From positions 1 through 7,704 of the forward strand of contig CAYSKJ010000083.1 in assembly GCA_964431655.1 (NCBI GenBank): a stretch of DNA of 7,704 nucleotides. The letters run 5' to 3'. The notes beneath the pieces are model-generated. The model saw only the letters and a list, made by a program, of their open reading frames with translations, did not search any database and was not told the DNA's origin. The stretch comes from CAYMEV01 sp964431655 [NCBI: uncultured bacterium] (GTDB lineage: Bacteria; CAYMEV01). The position numbers were made by a program, and so were the translations under genes. Of this stretch, positions 7,052-7,704 are shown one piece after another (positions within the stretch are counted from its first letter, which is position 1; the number at the start of each line of letters is the position of its first letter).

Positions 7052-7438
7052 TTAGTTAGATTTCTGGTCCTTCGGCTTCTTTGAACCGTATTTAGACCTG
7101 CTCTTCTTCCTGTCTTTAACACCTTCTGAATCATATACCCCTCTTACAATGTGGTACCTTACGCCTGGAAGGTCTTTCACCCTGCCACCGCGCACCAGTA
7201 CAATAGAGTGCTCCTGCAGATTATGGCCTACGCCCGGTATATAAGCTGTAACCTCAATACCGCCCATCAGCCTTACCCTGGCTATCTTCCTCAAAGCAGA
7301 ATTAGGTTTCTTCGGTGTTGTGGTGGTAACCTTAGTGCATACCCCCCTTCTCTGGGGATTGGAATGCAGAGCAGGAGACTTCGTCTTGTTCTTTATCTGC
7401 TTTCTGCCTTTTCTTACCAATTGATTCAAAGTCGGCAT
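7052..7438 (-). CDS. rpsL: 30S ribosomal protein S12 (uS12)
   Basis: S12 lies at the decoding centre and monitors codon-anticodon pairing; it is the classic streptomycin-resistance locus. The 128-residue product starts [13 protein letters not shown] and has RRGVCTKV (30-37), [12 protein letters not shown] (40-51), [10 protein letters not shown] (69-78) and [14 protein letters not shown] (83-96). Lys43 and Lys88 are wild type, so no common S12 streptomycin-resistance change is present. Asp89 is the residue methylthiolated by RimO in E. coli. The C-terminus is lysine and serine rich. An in-frame TTG at 7453 would add five residues, but it sits across the AAGGAG motif that serves the ATG, so ATG 7438 is the start. 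It is the first gene of the cluster. Confidence 0.98.
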   Translation of the reverse strand: MPTLNQLVRKGRKQIKNKTKSPALHSNPQRRGVCTKVTTTTPKKPNSALRKIARVRLMGGIEVTAYIPGVGHNLQEHSIVLVRGGRVKDLPGVRYHIVRGVYDSEGVKDRKKSRSKYGSKKPKDQKSN

Positions 7439-7450
7439 ATTTATCTCCTT
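7439..7450 (-). promoter_or_regulatory. Ribosome-binding site of rpsL
   Basis: AAGGAG at 7450-7445 lies 6 nt upstream of the ATG at 7438 on the minus strand. It overlaps the codons that an upstream TTG start (7453) would translate, which argues against that start. Confidence 0.85.
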
Positions 7451-7484
7451 CAAATGACAAATATTTTAATAAAAAATAAATTTC

Positions 7485-7498
7485 AGCTTCTTTAAGCT
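7485..7498 (-). promoter_or_regulatory. Small leader hairpin followed by a U-rich run
   Basis: On the minus strand AGCTT and AAGCT form a perfect 5-bp stem with an AAAG loop. A T-rich tract starting GAAATTTATTTTTTATT follows. The stem is too short to be a convincing terminator, but its place in the leader makes it a candidate regulatory or stabilising element. Confidence 0.3.
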
Positions 7499-7500
7499 AC

Positions 7501-7520
7501 TTATGACAACACGTTCATAA
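7501..7520 (-). promoter_or_regulatory. Second leader hairpin near the predicted 5' end
   Basis: TTATGA and TCATAA form a perfect 6-bp inverted repeat around an 8-nt loop. It starts within a few bases of the predicted transcription start (about 7523) and lies 2 nt from the hairpin at 7485-7498. It could protect the mRNA 5' end or bind a regulator. The short AT-rich stem makes chance possible. Confidence 0.3.
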
Positions 7521-7529
7521 AGTCTAATC

Positions 7530-7557
7530 AATTTAAACAGATCATAAAAAAAGTCAA
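7530..7557 (-). promoter_or_regulatory. Sigma-70-type promoter of the rpsL cluster
   Basis: On the minus strand TTGACT (7557-7552, 5 of 6 to TTGACA) and TAAATT (7535-7530, 4 of 6 to TATAAT) are separated by 16 bp of AT-rich sequence. Transcription would start near 7523, giving a leader of about 85 nt before rpsL. It is the best promoter match in the 266-nt upstream region, directly upstream of the first gene and in the right orientation. No experimental start is available. Confidence 0.65.
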
Positions 7558-7642
7558 GAGAAAAATGAATATTTACATGGATTATTTAATTTTGCAGGCA
7601 GGCACTGCAGAAGATAAAAAGAAAAAACGTGGCTCAAAATAT
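7558..7642. other. Non-coding spacer between the upstream hairpin and the promoter
   Basis: AT-rich intergenic sequence with no plausible gene on either strand. It includes a short inverted repeat, TGCAG (7593-7597) with CTGCA (7605-7609), and a small GCAGGCAGGCA iteration between them. I assign no function to these. Confidence 0.5.
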
Positions 7643-7679
7643 TCAGGGGTACTGCATTAGGCTCATGCAGTTCCCCTGA
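7643..7679 (-). terminator. Strong hairpin upstream of the operon, probable intrinsic terminator of an upstream gene
   Basis: Arms 7643-7657 and 7665-7679 pair over 15 positions with a single T-T mismatch (7650/7672) and enclose a 7-nt loop. The base has four consecutive G-C pairs. On the minus strand it is followed by ATATTTT, a modest U-tract, so it could end transcription from a gene lying to the right and insulate the rpsL promoter. The plus-strand side also has a T-rich stretch (TATTTTAT), so it might work both ways, but no plus-strand gene leads into it. The weak U-tracts leave some doubt. Confidence 0.55.
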
Positions 7680-7704
7680 CGTCTATTTTATCGAATACCA
7701 GGTT
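7663..7704 (-). CDS. Possible C-terminal tail of an upstream gene (13 codons, partial)
   Basis: On the minus strand one frame is open from the right edge to a TGA at 7665-7663 and encodes NLVFDKIDVRGTA. The other two minus frames hit stops within about 25 bases. The stop falls in the loop and arm edge of the hairpin at 7643-7679. An upstream gene on the same strand (in many bacteria rpoC precedes rpsL) would fit, but 13 residues are too few to recognise any family. An open frame of this length by chance is quite likely. Confidence 0.2.
   Translation of the reverse strand, partial: NLVFDKIDVRGTA

Noticed and set aside
7439-7453. Upstream TTG start for rpsL adding five residues
   Set aside because: The TTG overlaps the AAGGAG site that serves the ATG at 7438, and the added residues are translated Shine-Dalgarno sequence. 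S12 proteins normally begin MPT or similar.
7151-7495. Plus-strand frame of 114 codons opposite rpsL running into the leader
   Set aside because: It is antisense to most of S12, has no recognised motif, and its 3' part crosses the promoter-proximal leader of rpsL.
7592-7618. Plus-strand promoter-like pair TTGCAG and GATAAA
   Set aside because: The spacing is 15 bp, both boxes match weakly, and no plus-strand gene lies downstream within the window.
1-7704. A hidden novel system, mobile element, CRISPR array or phage-derived gene
   Set aside because: From 1 to 7438 the sequence is filled by syntenic ribosomal genes with minimal spacers, and the remaining 266 nt show only promoter, leader and hairpin signals. 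No repeats or foreign genes were seen.

Overview
The window holds a bacterial ribosomal-protein and translation-factor cluster, all on the minus strand: rpsL, rpsG, fusA, rpsJ, rplC, rplD, rplW, rplB, rpsS, rplV, rpsC and the first 117 codons of rplP, which runs off the left edge. In E. coli terms it is the 'str' operon joined directly to the first part of the 'S10' operon. All predicted proteins have normal family lengths and intact signature motifs. I see no pseudogenes, mobile elements, CRISPR arrays or RNA genes, and no credible gene on the plus strand.

Layout in transcription order (right to left). Positions 7704-7439 are non-coding, apart from a possible 13-codon tail of an upstream gene at the right edge. 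This stretch holds a strong 15-position hairpin, a good sigma-70-type promoter (-35 at 7557-7552, -10 at 7535-7530) and a leader of about 85 nt with two small tandem hairpins. Then come rpsL (7438-7052), rpsG (7034-6564), fusA (6543-4465), rpsJ (4425-4120), rplC (4106-3480), rplD (3468-2833), rplW (2836-2546), rplB (2529-1699), rpsS (1677-1405), rplV (1398-1054), rpsC (1042-365) and rplP (353 to beyond 1). Most spacers are 6-21 nt and one pair overlaps by 4 nt, so transcription as one unit from the promoter ahead of rpsL is the simplest reading.

The products work together. S12, S7, S10, S19 and S3 belong to the 30S subunit. L3, L4, L23, L2, L22 and L16 belong to the 50S subunit. EF-G is the translocase that moves tRNA and mRNA through the ribosome.

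The organism is a bacterium of moderate, AT-leaning composition with a classical Shine-Dalgarno system. tuf is absent between fusA and rpsJ. As I recall, that arrangement is usual in Bacteroidetes and some other phyla but differs from E. coli and Bacillus. The N-terminal part of L2 recalls Bacteroidetes or deep-branching Gram-negative phyla, while L3 and S10 do not look Bacteroidetes-like, so I do not assign a phylum. This is a core housekeeping region; I found no undescribed system. The points worth checking concern operon architecture, leader structure, start codons and a few residue substitutions.
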